Source of the DNA: Otis tarda
Lineage: Eukaryota > Chordata > Aves > Otidiformes > Otididae
Length of the DNA stretch: 64,000 nt
Direction: 5' to 3'
Assembly (NCBI GenBank): GCA_026413225.1
Contig: CM048591.1
Span: 43,195,303-43,259,302 of the forward strand
Made by a program: the position numbers and the translations under genes. Positions within the stretch are counted from its first letter, which is position 1, and each line of letters starts with the position of its first letter. The notes under the pieces were generated by a model. It saw nothing but the letters and a program-made list of their open reading frames with translations, did not search any database and had not been told where the DNA came from. Below are positions 39,201-54,200 of this stretch, piece after piece.

Positions 39201-42200
39201 ACAAACTGCTTGTAATATATGTTGTTATAGTTATTTAGTATAATAAATGTAACCTAACTCAGTGTATGGCAATAAACAAAAGGTGTTATGTGAGGTTCCC
39301 AAATTTTTTATTCAGTATGTCACATAGTAAGGAATAGTTTACCTCTTAGCTGATTTCTCTGGTGTTTGCGCTGGTATCACAAGACACAATGAATTTATTT
39401 CCCAGCCATACTGTTCCTTTTTCTGTTGTCTGTCTGCCACATAGAGTACATATAAAACCTATCTTACCTTAAAAGCAAAGAAATGATCCGTATATTTCTC
39501 ACCGAACACAAACTTAGCACCTGTATCAGAGTACTCCAGAAAAGTCTAGGGACAGAAAGCAAAGAAAGTTAGCCATAAACTTCGGGTCCCTGACAAAAAT
39601 AATGCGAATATTGCTAGTTGTCTTGCAGTGATCTGGGGAGGTCCAAGGAGCTTGTGCTCTGCTCTGAATGGGTCCAGGCTGAACCGAGGTCTCTCTGAAC
39701 TGAGGGTGTCTGGTCTGCTCTGCCAAGAGTGCAGGCTACTTCAAAGTACATAGATAAACAGCAAGGGTATAGGATACATTTCCCTGCGGTACCCAACAAG
39801 ATAAAGGCCATACGCTATGCTAAAAGAAGAATTTATTTTTGAATCCCAAAACTGTGGTGCATTTCTACACTCCCTCTCATGCAAATAAGTGCAATAAACA
39901 ATAGTTTAAAATGGAGATTTAATGGTTGAAGCAATGACTTTTGAAAGGAGTAGCCAAAAACTAGTCTAAAAAAATCTTCTACTATTTAATTTTGATACAG
40001 TGGTGCATTTTTATACTTCTGATGCCAACATATGCAATTAATGATACAGTTTAAAATGGAGATATAATAGCTAGAGTAATGAGTTATGGCAGGAGTGATC
40101 GTAAGCCATATGGAGCTAACGAAAGGGGGCACCAGACCTGCTTCAGTTGAAGACAAAAGGGGAGACTGAGAACTTTGTGACAAAACCCAGATGACTCCCA
40201 CTGCTTGCAGATTAGAAGCCAGAAAGACGTCAGAACTGTGCCTTTGCTCCTGTGCAGAGACAGTACATTCTGCACTGCCTTGTTTTTAATGTGCTTAATT
40301 ATCTGCACTGTGAAGAACAGCCGTGTGAATAGCATCCCTGGGGTGAAAGGGCTGGATGTCCTTCAGTGGGTACTCTCTGATCTACATTTTGGATTTCTCT
40401 TATTTATTATTTTACAGCAGTAGACTTTTTAAAAAAAAATTACATGGCTGCAGACTGCCTGCATGGGCACCTGTGTATGGATCCTGTCCCCCCTCTAGAC
40501 ATCCTTCACTGCTTGCAGCTGTGGATTTTGCCACCTGTAGGCGAATTCATGTCCTTATATATCATGAGAATTATGAAATGCCCCTGAGGCCAGGACTGTG
40601 GCCTTGCTAAATCCCACGGCTTTTCAGCACATCAGGTTTATTGAAACAATGCTTTGGAGTTGGGCCAGGTCTAAGAGTTTCAATGAGTGCTCTGGCACAA
40701 TAGTGGTTTTATGTATGGAGGGTGCAAGTTATAATTTCAGCTCAAGGATGATAAAGTCATTAAGAAACAGGGTGACTCTGGCTGTTACTCATCAGCCTGT
40801 CCCACATGGTCTTGTATTAAATGGACAAGAAATAAATGAGAAGGTTGAATTCAGATAGCCAGTTACCTTTCTGAGAACCCAGTTCTTCTCAAAAGGGGAA
40901 AACATCCAGGCTTCTTCAAGAAGGAAGTCTTAAAGGCGCAGGAGCAGGTTGTCCCCCTGTGCCGTAAAATGAACTGGCGAGGGAGACAACCAGCCTGGCT
41001 GAACAGGGAGCTTTTGCTGGGACTCAGGGAAAAAGGAGAGTCTACCACTCTATAAGAAGGGGCAGGCAACTCAAAAAGAGTACAGGGAGCTCGTAAAGTC
41101 ATGTAGAGAGAAAATTAGAAAGGCAAAAGCCCAGCTAGAATTCAATCTGGACACCGTTGTTAAGGATAATAAGAAATGCTTTTACAAATACATTAACAAC
41201 AAAAAGAGAGCCAAAGAGAATCTCCATCTTTTATTGGATGCTGGGGGGGTTGGTGGGAGGGGGAACATTGTCACCAAGGATGAGGAAAAGGCTGAGATAC
41301 TTAATGCCTTCTTTGCCTCAGTCTTTAATAGTCAGATAAGTTATCCCCTCTGGTAAGGGGTCTGGAGAACAAGTCTTATGAGGAGCAGCTGAGGGAACTG
41401 GGATTGTTCAGTCTGGAGAAGAGAAGGCTGAGGGGAGACCTCATTGCTCTCTACAACTTCCTGAAAGGAAGATGTAGGGAGGCGAGCGTTCATCTCTTTT
41501 CCCAAATAACTTGTGATAGGACAAGAGGAAATGGCCTCAAGTCCTGTCAGGGGAGGTTTAGGTTGGATTTTAGGAAGCAATTCTTTACTGAAAGAGTGGT
41601 CAGGCACTGGAACAAGCAGCCAAGGGACGCGGTGGAGTCACCATCCCTGGAGGTGTTCAAAAAACGTGTAGACATGGCACTTCAGGACATGGCCTAGTAG
41701 GCATGGTAATGTTAAGCTGATGATTGGACTAGATGATCTTGGAGGTCTTTTCCAACCTTAAAGATTCTATGGTTCTATGATTGTATGAAATAGACCCTTG
41801 AACTGCCTGGTTGTTATGTAAGACTCTCAAGACAAAAAATGATATAAAAAATAAATTTTTTGTCCAGTAGTTTACCTGGATCTGAATGCCTAGCCAGTTG
41901 AACACATCAAACCCCACTTTAGTCCTCAGAATAAGAAGCCCAAGAATAAACTGCAGTGCTATTCCTGAAAATACTGGTCTCCAAGCAACCTAGACGGACA
42001 GAAAAATGAAAACAAAGAAACAAATTGTTATTTAAATAATTTACTTTAGGTAAATTGCTTTAGGTTTGTTAAAATAATGTAAGGGGATTGTGTGACTATA
42101 TTGGACAACAGCAGCAGCTATCACAACAGGCTGTAGGGGACCTGCAGCATGAACCATCTCTCCCTGTTTGAGAGCTCTGCAATGTGGATATCTCCATCTG

Positions 42201-45200
42201 AGCTCACTGCTGAAAGCCTAGCTAGGTAGATATGGACATGCCCTTTTCACTATCACAGACTGCAAGTAATCAAGTAGTAGGAAAGGGAGAGACAGTTCTT
42301 CCTGTGCTACAGTTTACAGATGAAATAGACATGCATGAGGGCAGTAGACATGATTATACTTTTTTTAAAAAAAAAAAAAAAACTGGAATGGAAACATAAA
42401 AAAAAAGAAAGGGAGCATGTGGATTCTTTACATATCTGGTACTGGGAATAAGGAGATTTTGCTACAAGGGTTTTTTGTATGTGTGCTTGGGAAATTTCAA
42501 CTCTGTGTCTGTTCCCCAGCTTTAAAGAGCTTTGATACTTGAGAACTACTCACAGTTAGATATTGTGATTCACATGACATAAAGGCAGTTGCAGGAAAAA
42601 CTGGCTCCCTGTGACCTCCACTTCATTACACTGCAGATTTCTGCTCTGCTGCCTCAGAAAACATCTTTGTTTTGTGAAAATTGAATCTGATTATTTACAA
42701 GGCAAAGAGTGGAGATGGCACTCTAATTTATTCAGATGATATTTGAATAACACAAGGCAATTAGATGTAATGAGGACCCAGGGAAGCACACAAAGCATTT
42801 GGAGTACATGAGGTTTCACCTCAGTTGGACATAGCAGCAATTGCAAAGGATGAGGAGTGGCAGGTCCATTCGTCCCTGCTGAGGGGACTTTTTCTATTAA
42901 GCCAGTCTCAGCACTGATTCAGGAGTGTTGAAAAAGTGTTCGTAAAACTTGGTGACCTGGGCAATGGATTAATATATGACTGACGAAAGCATGTGCTGTA
43001 TGCTAGGTAAAAGCTGAGGTGGGAGTTGTGGTGGCTGAAGTAACCCTTTTGTATTATTACAGCAGTACAGAGTGAACATCTCGGCTGGAAAATTTAAATT
43101 AATCATCGAATCATAGAATAGTTTGGGTTGGAAGGGACCTTTAAAGGCTATCCAGTCCAATCCCCCTGCAAGGAGCAGAGGCATCTCCAACTAGATCAGG
43201 TTGCTCAGAGCCCCCTCCAACCTGCCCTTGAATGTTTCCAGGGATGAGGCATCCATGACCTCTCTGGGCAACCTGTTCCAGTGTTCTACCACCCTCATTA
43301 TGAAAAATATCTTCCTTATGTCCAGTTGGAATATGCCTCCTTCTGTTTTGTAACCATTACCCCTATAAATGGCATTGACAAGCCTATGGGAGCGGGTTAG
43401 TGAAAAGTGAGGGCCTCAGCTTGGCCTCAGCTCCTGCATTTGCAATAAGAATCAGACTTGTGAGGGATCAAGAGCTACACGAGGGAAGCATGTGTCCAGT
43501 TCCATGTGATTTGTGTTGATGTCATGATCATGTCCTCAAATAAGTGCTTGTGATGTCCTGAGGACTGCAGTTAGCCTCCTGTGGGTGGAAAGCATGGAGC
43601 AGGGCTACCTCAGCTTCCACTGATGCTCCAGGAGCAAATGTGTTTAAATCCGCACCAGGGCCAGAACAAAGGATGGGCAGTGGCCTCCCAGAATAGTGAG
43701 AGCCAGATGCTAGGACAGACCCACACATGCTCCCCAAGATGTCAGAACAAAATTACTTTCCTCAGTAATGAAATACATTACTCGGTTTTGGCAAGCTTAA
43801 ATTTTGGCATTCACGGGTTTCCTGTTACTCTTAGTGAACTTGGTGCTAGGGTAGGCAAATGCAGTTTGAACAAAAAAATCCCCAAAAGATACAATATGGA
43901 CTCAGTACTCACTCTGGTTGGATATTTGGAAAAGACAAACATCAAGAGAACATATATCACAAGCCCACCAAAGGAGATCAGCTGGTGAGATCCCTGTTTT
44001 GCTGTGTCAAAGATGAGCCAGAGGATGATAGTTATAATAAGAGCTGCACACAACACCCTAGGGAAATAAAAGTGTCAGGCATGACATCCTGAAGAAAACC
44101 AGATATTCCTTCCCCCCTGCCCTGCCCCAACATTTACATCTCTGTCTGTGAACGAACTCTCTGAGCAATGTATTAAGCTGAAACATGTAGCTCTACACAA
44201 GTAGGAACCTGCCTTTGCTGATGCAACTGTGACAACAACATTCCTTGGTGGCATCCAGAATAAACATCCTCTAACCATGTCCCCAAAGTCAGAGTGTGGG
44301 GGAAACCCAATAAAGCATGAGTGACTCTTGTCAGTCTTGTGTTATTTCTATTCAATGAAGTGTGAGAAGATACCCTCCTTTCTCACTCCATCCTCCTTTT
44401 CCTTTCCTGTCTTCTTTATTGGATCTTTTCTTAACTCTTGGCAAGACAGGCTGTGTTTTTTATGAATTGCACTGTGCAGTTTAACTAGTGGGCCTATGAA
44501 ACACACACTATTGAGGAGCACGTTATAAACTGTTTACTTCTTTGTAACCAGCTGAGTCTGTTTAGAAAAATAACTTTTAATCACAACAATTTCAGCTATC
44601 TCAGAAACAATGACAAGAGCCATGTGTCTTATCTGTATTCAGTGTTTCTATGGTCCCCATTATCACAGAACCACGTTCAGCTTGCATATTGAAGATAATT
44701 ATCACAACAGCCTCAGAGGCAAGGAAATACGTCCCATTTACAGAGGGGAAAACTAGACATAGTGCCAGATCTTTAATGTTTCTTGTATCTAACAGTTTAA
44801 CTTCCACTGATTTCAGTGGTACCTGGATATTTAGACCTGGATCAAAAATACTGCTGGCCAACTCCACAAAATGGCTTGGCCATTGGAATGCTGAATAACA
44901 CTTTCTACACCTGAGAGACTTTCTGTTTCTTGGACTTCTGTTTCTTGGTCACATAACTGTGACCAACAGTTATGTACTTAATCTGTGATATGTGCAATTT
45001 AAGGATTGCAGCCCGGGTAATACAGCACTCACTGCCCTTGTCTTGTTCCATCTGCTTATCAGGTGTCTCCTGTTCTGTTTGCTCTTTACCCCAAAGAGGC
45101 TGACAGATTGTCTAGTGGAGGTGCCCCTGTGTGACTGCTCTCTAATGTGGCTCCTGAGCAGAAGGACCGCAATCTTTATAGCATCTTTCTTAGAAATGCC

Positions 45201-48200
45201 TGCTCCTGTGGCAAAACCATTTCCAAATTTTAAGAATAAGTTGGGACATTTTCCTGAACCCAGAATGACTCCTCCTTAGAGCTCTTTCTCTCTCAAATAG
45301 AAAGTGACCTAGCTGAGATAGAAGGAAGCTGGCCAATTTCCTTTTCCTTTTTAATGAGATTTTATTTGGTCTTTTCTTTGGCCTGCGATCCTCCTTTGTC
45401 TCCTCATTTTCCCAGGAATAACTTCAGTATTCCTGATAACTGCTAGGAAATACTTGGAATAAGTATTTACCAGATCTAAGTATCCACCAGATGAATGTCT
45501 ACCATTCCAAGTAAGATTGTATGACCTTTTTATGATAGTAAATGTGGCTGGCATATTTTGATTCTTGAAGGCCAAGTAAAAATTGCTATAGGGATATGGG
45601 AACAAGTAATATCTAGATAACATGCTTCAGTCTTTAGCAGTTTGTGTATGTTAGAGTTAAGGTTTTTACAAACCGCACAGCTCTCTGAACAAGTGACAGT
45701 GAGGCACTTTCTGGCTTGCAGAATGAATGCAGAGGGATACAGCACACTTGAACTTCTGTGAATATGTCCTCTTGCAACCACAAACTTGTTCTATCTCAAT
45801 TTGAGGAAATTTTTTTAGACTTTCTGTCAAGATTTTTGATACCTAGCTACTATATTGCAATCTTTAAGGTGTGCCTGACATCTATAAACTGGAAAATATT
45901 GAATTATTCTGTATGTATTCTTTGATCTTATTGTAATTTGTATGATTGATCCATTCCCTGTGCTTATGGAGGTATAAGCTGAAATAAAATTATAGGCCTA
46001 AATTGACTAATGCTTTATCCTTCTGTATAAATAGGAAGTAATTAATATTTACCATTTCAGCCAAAACCACTGTTTCTCCAGATATATTTCTCCAGGGGAA
46101 AAGAAGGCAGCAATTCTGTCTTCATACTTAGCTATGAAAAAATCCCAGCAGATGAAGAAGACGGCTAGGATGGTGATGATAAAGAGTGGTAAGGCTCTCT
46201 GAAAATTCAAGATGCAGGCTGCAATAACTACTGCCAAGTATGCTGTCACAGAAACAAGAATATACATGTCAGTCAGGTTGGTCTTTCTAAAAACTGAATC
46301 AAATCTTAAATCTAAAGGATGTCAGGCCTATGTTTATCTTTTAAGTGCTTTTCTGGCTCTTAGCCTAAATACTGAAGAATTTTTCTTTCATAGATAGTGT
46401 TGTTAGTTATAGTATGCTCACTGATATGAAAGGTGGCTTTTATCCTGTCAAGGCAGGTTATGTACTTTGGCCAAGCTAAGTTCATACCAAACATGTTAAT
46501 CACTTGGGAAAATCCAAAATAACAGCTTTTTCCTGTGTAAAAACTATCAATTACGAACAATGGGTCTTGTTCCTTCTTTCACAGGAGGATGAGTTTATCC
46601 AAGAAAAGTAGAAGAAAAACTTAGAAACATTTGTCAATTGCCTGATTTGATGGCCTTCTCAAGTAATTGGGAAGCTTGGAGGTAGTTTATTTTGTGAAGT
46701 ACCTGTGAAATTATTTGTCATTTGGCAGATTAATTGCTAATCCTCACTGGCCAATGAAATATTAAGTTCTTGTAAATAATAATCTGATTTTGTCTATGGC
46801 AAATAAGGAGGAAGAACTACGGGTTTTGCAAGGCAAGTTGTTTTTAATGGAATTAACGTATGAAACTCTGACATATCCTTAGAACTCACTTTCTTTCTTG
46901 AGCCAAGATATGTCTATACTATGGCAACACATGATAAGCTGATGCTAGGATGGCAGTATATTCAGCATGCAAGTGGCCCTTTTATAACCACTTTATGGTA
47001 TGCTGCTGCCTATCACACAGACATATTTTAGGTCTACGTGTTCTCAGGATTCAAGTAGGAGGATCTCAAAAAGAAACTTGGAGAAGTGGAAGGAAACAAA
47101 CCAACCTACTGGCTAATTAGGAAAGGGATGAAGAAGAATATCTGAATGACTTTGGCATTGCATGCTGACATGCATGTCCTCTAGCAAACATTTTCTGTGG
47201 ATATTGAGTGATATGGGTCAGAACAGAAAACTTTAATTTCCAGCCTGCTCACCTAAGTTCAGCCTAGGTTGGTGCCTGATTCTTTTTAATGTGATTTCAT
47301 GGTTTTGGGCAAGTTGCTAAAACTGCAATTTAACAGGCCTCTTGGAAGGGGCTGGTAATGCAGTAGTCACAAAGACTGAAGTACTGTTTTATCCCAAATG
47401 TAATTGCTAGTCAAAGCTGAAACAAGCTGGAGGAGCTGTGTAGCAAGATCTGTGCTTAAGTTTGGGAATGAGTGCAGCTTTTGTGATCTGGAGCTTTCTC
47501 TGGGGCTACATTCACTTTTACCTCCGTTGAAAGGCATTCTTTAAGACAAGAGGTTTTTTTTTTTTTTTTTTGTCAGACGGAAGACAAGCACAGTTTATAA
47601 TCTCATATAGGTAAATAAATAAGACTTCAGCAACCTTGGATGTAATAGACTGTTACCTGTTACTGCAAGTCCATAGATCACATAGTAAATTCTGGTTTTA
47701 TGTTTCTTGCAAAATTCACAGACTTTATCATACTTCTTTTCTAAATACCTAGGAAAATGAAAAAAAAAAAACAACCAAAACAACAACAAAAAAACAAATC
47801 AGAAACTTAAGTTGTAGATAATAAAGTAGAGTAATTTGCACAGGAAGATCAGGTCAAATTGATCAAAATTTCTCCAATGGAGTATGCCGCACTTGTTATG
47901 GGTTAAATTTGGATCCTAAAGTGCCAAAGAAAATTATGCTGACATCTGCAGAACTTTTGGGAGGAACTTAGAATCATAGAATCATAGAATGGTTAGGGTT
48001 GGAAGGGACCTTCAAAGGTCATCTAGTCCAACCCCCCTGCAAGGAGCAGGGACATCCCTGACTAGATCAGGTTGCTCAGAGCCTCATCCAGCCTGGCCTT
48101 GAACCTCTCCAGGGATGGGGCCTCCACCACCTTTCTGGGCAACCTGTTCCAGTGTTCTATAACTCGCATTGTAAAAAATTTTTTCCTAATTTCCAATCTA

Positions 48201-51200
48201 AATCTTCCCCCCTCTATTTTAAAACCATTACCCCTCGTCCTATTGCAACAGGCCCTACTAAACAGCCTTTCCCCATCTTTCTTGTAGGCCCCTTGAGGTA
48301 CTGAAAGACCGCTATCAGGTCTCCCCGGAGCCTCCTCTTCTCCAGGCTGAACAGCCCCAATTCTCTCAGCCTGGCCTCATACGAGAGGTGCTCCAGCCCT
48401 TTTATCATCTTCGTGGCCCTCCTCTGGACCTTCTTCAACTGGTCTATGTCCTTCTTGTGTTGGGGGCTCCAGAACTGGACACAGTACCCCAGGTGGGGTC
48501 TCACCAGGGCAGAGTAGAGGGGGAGAATCACCTCCCTCTTCTTTGGTTTGATGTTGGACAAGTGAAAAAGAAAACCTGGCAGATACCTAATAGGCCAATC
48601 TGTCAGCTATCTAACTGGATGAACTTAGCAGGCCAGTTCTTCTAGCCTCTGAAATACAACTCTTCTGTCAGGACATCTGTTAGCAGGGTTAGTGCAAACT
48701 GGGTAGGTAGTTAAAGATTCAGTGCCCAGTACCAGACCCGCAAAGATTTGTTAATGCAGCCAGCTCAGTATTGCTATGTGGAGCAGTAGTGTTGCTATAG
48801 TTGCGAAGGCTGAAGGCTGCAATTGTGTGTGCAAAATAACCAATATTCATCTAAAACCTTATTACAGTGTGCATAGATTTTTCTGGATAATTGACAATTT
48901 GGTAGTTATTTACATTAACTTTTAATCTAAGACTCATCAGTTCATGGAAGATAAAATGATTTATTATATTTTAATATCTTATTCTAGTATCTGTTTTCCA
49001 GTTATTACATATTTCACTTTTGTTCTTCTCTCATCTCACTAAGGGTAACACACAGTGATTTCATGAGGGAGGCTGAAATTTTGGGAAATAGCAGTTAAAG
49101 GAGTTAAGTCAAAACAAATTTCCATGTTAAGTATGCTGGTGATGTGGTGATGTGGTTAAGTATGGTGATGTGTATGTGTATGTGTTTAAGTTACAAAAGC
49201 TGTAGCTAAATAAACACCCTTGTATTGTACAAGCTGAAAAAGAAATCACAGCTATAGCTCTGTCTCTCTAAAGTGGTGCCTCACACCCTACACCCTAGCC
49301 TATAAAAACGTTATATTTAGAGATGCTAATTATCCGAACTGTAGTTGTTTGGAAACTAGATGCAGCTGGAGTCAGAGGCACACCAAAGTTCAGCATGAAT
49401 ACCCTTCTTTTCTGCACTAAAAATCAAATAAATTAACTTAAAAGAAATTGGAGAGAAATAAGGAATATTAACTTAATTCATATCAGCACTCAGAACAGCA
49501 GAGCAGGAATATACTCCTTCACCAGTACAAAGAGTAATAGGGTCTCTGAGAAATCTTTATTGCTTCTGATATTTCAGTTTTAGTTCTGGGAATTCCTGGT
49601 GTCTCACAAATCATAGCTCTGTCTTTTTACTTGTAAGAACATTAGGTTATCTAACCAATCTCAGCAGAGAGATTAGGTACAACAGGAAAAGAAAGAAAAG
49701 GAGAAATGAGAGACAGATGCATGAATAAGCCAGAGCTACTTTATCAAATTTGCTATTCATCCATCAACCAAAAAAAAGGAAAAAATGTTATCTACTATCT
49801 GTTACTGCTACTTATGAGTCCTTTGGTATTTAAACTTGTTATATTAAAATTACAATTGCTTGTAATATCTTCTTTGCTCTAACATCTCGCTCTCTCTTGC
49901 TATTTTATTAATTTTGGTGATTATCACTTTGGTATCAGGCTACCTTAAATGTTTAGGCATATATGTCGTAAATATGCAGCTCTGTTCTGAAAGGTGGCAG
50001 AAAAAACTTTTTCCTTACAAAATCTGGTTCATTTACTAAGGAAACATTATTTTCTAAAAGGTGATCCTATAGGCTTAAAGAGAAGCACATTGCTGATGGC
50101 TTTTACTTAACCAAAGGTGTTGAAAAAGCAGGTCTCACTTAGGCACATTTAAAGGAGAACTTCAATGTGAAATACTTGTATATGCCAAAAACTGTTTTTG
50201 CTTTCATTTTGTGACACAGAAATCCTTTTTCTGGTCTGCATGTACTTTACAAGTGAATGTTAACACTTCGCACATTGAACGCAGTGAATCCTTGTTGTCA
50301 ACAGACTCATCTTTCAAAGGGGTTTTATCTCAGACCATTGCCTACTCAGTACTATCTGTTAAAAAAAACGATGACTCCGTCAAAATTGAGGCATGCTTTG
50401 TGAATACCCCTTTTGAGCTGATGCAAGGAAAACATTAGATCACATTAGTGCCTGCTTTTAGGAGCTAATTTACAAAAAATAACTGTGTAGAGATACCATT
50501 GCCCTTGTCAGGTGCTCAACATAAAAATATAAACCCAAGGACAAAACTGGAGAGCACAGAACAAGCTGTAGCCTGAATGCAACCAAAATAGAGCAAAGTG
50601 CCCTTCAGCTTCTTGCCTAGGAGGAGCTTTCACTACCTGAGGCAATGGTACCTGCTGCTGATGGAAGAACAAGGGGACCTCAGGAACAGTAAGACCTATG
50701 AATTTATCCCTCAGCTCTCCAGGGGAATACAAATAAACAAGAATGAACAAAAAAAAAAAACAAACAAAAAACAACAGAGGCTTCATCTCTGCCTCAACTC
50801 AACTCTGTGCAGAGATGCCTCTTGTTGAGTGGCTCGTGTGGGCCCAGGTTTGAGGGGGAGAGAACCCGCCAACTTTGTACAACCATTTGTGTGCCAATAC
50901 TTGCCTATGCAACTGGAAGTTTCTGGGGAGATGCTGGATACCTGCCACTGGAGAGGCTTATCCAACTTAGATGTTTGATCTATCATATCTCAGCTTTTGT
51001 TTTTGCTAGACAACACCATAAATGTTTTAAATAAGAAAGTGTTTCACGTTGTGTACTGCTAGAGGAATGACAAATCTCCAAAGAACAGAGAGGAGAAATG
51101 AGAGAACATTTAAGTGACTTCTAGATAATTTTGCTAGATTTCTAAAGCAGTATTTTAATACGATGACATCAGTAAAACTGATCATATTAACAAATCTTTT

Positions 51201-54200
51201 AAGTTCTGTATGTACAATTCAAAAGCATGATTAAAACTTTCACAACTACTTCTGTACATAAGTGTGTAATTTCTACAGGCATGAAGTCTTTCCAAGTAGT
51301 CCAGTTTGAGTGAGACAAACTCCAATTTGAGATAATCAGTAAGTGAGTTGCTGGAATCTGCTGGTAGAAAGACAGGCTCAAAGCTGAAATGGTGTGCTGT
51401 GTAACAAAATGCAGTCATAGAAATCACGGGAAAAGTAGAGTATGATTTCTATGAAAACTTATATGAAGATTCAATATGACAAAAAATAGTAAGACATTAC
51501 TATTGTATCTTAATTTTTTTAATGTCTTACTCAGAGTTTCCCAAAAAAACCCAGCCTCAAGTAATACGTAGATGTGTACTTTCACTGTGTGGTCATTTGG
51601 CACCAGTGCTAATGAAGTGTAAAAATTCTGCTCCCTCAAAATGGCTTTTTTTTTTTTACAGCTATCCTATTCTTATCTTGCATTGGCATAAATAGTTATG
51701 CAAACTGAAGGACAGTAGTGAATCTTTAACTTCCTGAAAGGCATCACTGTTTAAGACCTCTCTTTAAAAAGGACTCTTACGGAAATATTGCAAAAGTAGT
51801 TAATGTACAAAAATAAAATAAAATATTGCTCCTTTAATTTACAAGGCTTTAGAAGGATAGTTCCAAGACCACACATGTCAGTTGAAAAGTATAATAATTT
51901 TAAATACAATGTGTTTCTGTATTGCATAAATTGCTGGGCAATACAAAGGTCTGTGTAGCACAGGGGTATGGCAGTGAAACTTAAGACTTGTCACTCCACA
52001 GGCAGAAACACTGGCAGCTAATTGCTTAAACCAGGATGAGGTGAGCGGAAAACTTACTCATCCAAAAAACATTACCCTTTCAAGTGTGGTTGCTCATCAT
52101 GTATTGAGTCACATTCGTTTTCATGCAGTTCATTCTCAATATTGATGTCTTCATTCTCCTGGAAAAGAGATCAGTGCCAAGGCTGTGAGAGGGGTGCATG
52201 CTTGTTAAGTAAGGTGCGAAAAAACAGATCCCCGCTAGCAGATGGCTGAAGCGTCTCAAGACTTTCCCATCTGCACTGAGTGCGCAGCTCCAGCTCTCCT
52301 GTCTGCCACCGACGCTGTGATCAGTATCAGGCAAACCCAGTGGTTAGACCATGGCTATGAACTTTACCAAGCCATCCACGCTATTTGAAAGGGGAAATAA
52401 AGGGGAAAAAAATTACCAGTGTTACTCAAAGCTGAAGTGGGGGGGGCATCCATACAGAGTACCACTGCAGACATGCTGAAAAGTGAGAGCTACAGGTAGG
52501 GATGGTAGAAATGCTAATTAGCCAGCTTGCCCAGCACCTCCTGTTGATGACACCCTGTTTTTTGATGCTTCTCTCTTTGCAGAATTTTAATATTGTGGAA
52601 ATTTTATGTATGGTTAAGTTGAGCAGGAGAGGGGGGCTTACTATTTTTTAAATTTAACTAAGACAATAAATTTACTCTTAAGAAAAGCTGCTGAGAAAAT
52701 ATAACAGATAATAATTATTTGAAGAGAGCTAGCATCACTGGGCTTTATAGCAGAAACTTGAAATTTGGCCAGACAGCACATTTTCATCAGGAATACACCT
52801 TTTTGCTACCAGAAGCCTGGCTGAATTAAAGCTTTCGAACAACCGCAGTCTGACCTCCACCATGTTTGAGGACTGTCCTTGGGCTGGGACAGCACAGCCC
52901 CCTGAAGCTGCTTGGTGCGCCAGTGGGAGCTGCAGTACCCATCCTGTGTTATGTCCCCTGGCCCAGTCCAGAAGGGCAGAGGGAAAGTGCCTGCTCCAGG
53001 TGTACGCACCTCCATGTTTGTGGCGAGACCTCTGAAGGGGCTGGTACTCTGCAGCAGGTGACCGTTCCATTCCAAGGCAGCAGCGTAACTGCCCATGGCC
53101 CTCGTTCTCGTTTTAATGCCATACCAGGGTGGCATAGAATCATAGAATCATAGAATCATAGAAGTGTTAGGGTTGGAAGGGACCTTTAAAGGACATCTAG
53201 TCCAGCTCTCCTGCAGTGAAGAGAGACATCTCCAACCAGATCAGGTTGCTCAGAGCCCCATCCAACCTGGCCTCAAATGTTTCCAGGGATGGGTGTCGTA
53301 GTTCAGCCCCGATCGGGACCAGACTACGCAGTCTCTCTCTCACTCCCCCCACCCTCTGGGAGAATAGGAGGAGATGATATAAGAAAAACGGCTCAAGGTT
53401 TGAGATAAGGTCGGGGAGAAATCCTTAAAGTTACTGTTACGGGCAAAACAGACTCGACTTGGGGAAAACTATTCATTTATTTCTAAAATTAGCAGGAGAA
53501 TGAGACAGGGAACAAGATAATCTCCCCAAACCCCTCCCTCTTCCCAGGCTTAACATTATCTATACTACCTCCCCTCCCGAGCGGCACGGGGCGGGGGAAA
53601 GGAAATGGGGGTCGTGGTCAGCTCATCACGCGTTGTTTTATGCCGTTGTGTCATCGTCGGGGGAAGAACTCCTCGCATTCCTCCTCTGCTCCAGCGTGGG
53701 GTCCCTCCCACGGGCCACAGTCCTTCGTGAAACTGCTCCGGCGTGGGTCATCTCTTCCACGGGGCGCAGTCCCTCCAGAACAGCTGTCCCAGCGGGCCCT
53801 CCACGGGCCACAGCCTCCTTCAGGCATCCACCTGCTCCGGCGCGGGGTCCTCCACAGGCTGCAGGTGAATCTCTGCCCGTCTGTGGACCTCCATGGGCTG
53901 CAGGGGGACAACCTGCTCCACCATGGTCTTCACCACGAGTTGCAGAGGAATCTTGGCCAGGAGCCCCGTTACTCCTCCCCCTCCTTCTTCACTGACCTTG
54001 GCGTCTGCAGCTGTTCCTTACAACAGGCTGGCAGACGCCTCTCAGGATCCTTTTTACATCTTGTTCACTTTTCATCTCCTCTCCACTTCTTGCAGCTGGG
54101 CTGGGCCGAGTTGGGCCCAGTCAGCTGCCCAGCGGGAGGCCAGAGGGTGAGGCCTGCAAGGCCCACGAGGCTCGCGCCTCCCCCTCTCTGTCCCCGGCTC

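Larger units (their letters stand above)
33371..39467. other. SLC28A3 large intron
   Basis: 6.1 kb. It holds a 10-bp tandem repeat at 34232-34263, a GC-rich patch at about 35550-36050 with open frames on both strands, and an AATAAA plus A-run at 36298-36337. I recognise no CR1 or LTR in it. Confidence 0.65.

Noticed and set aside
48388..48645. 85-codon plus-strand open frame with HKKD-mirror sequence
   Set aside because: Antisense shadow of the CR1 ORF2 end at 47969-48541.
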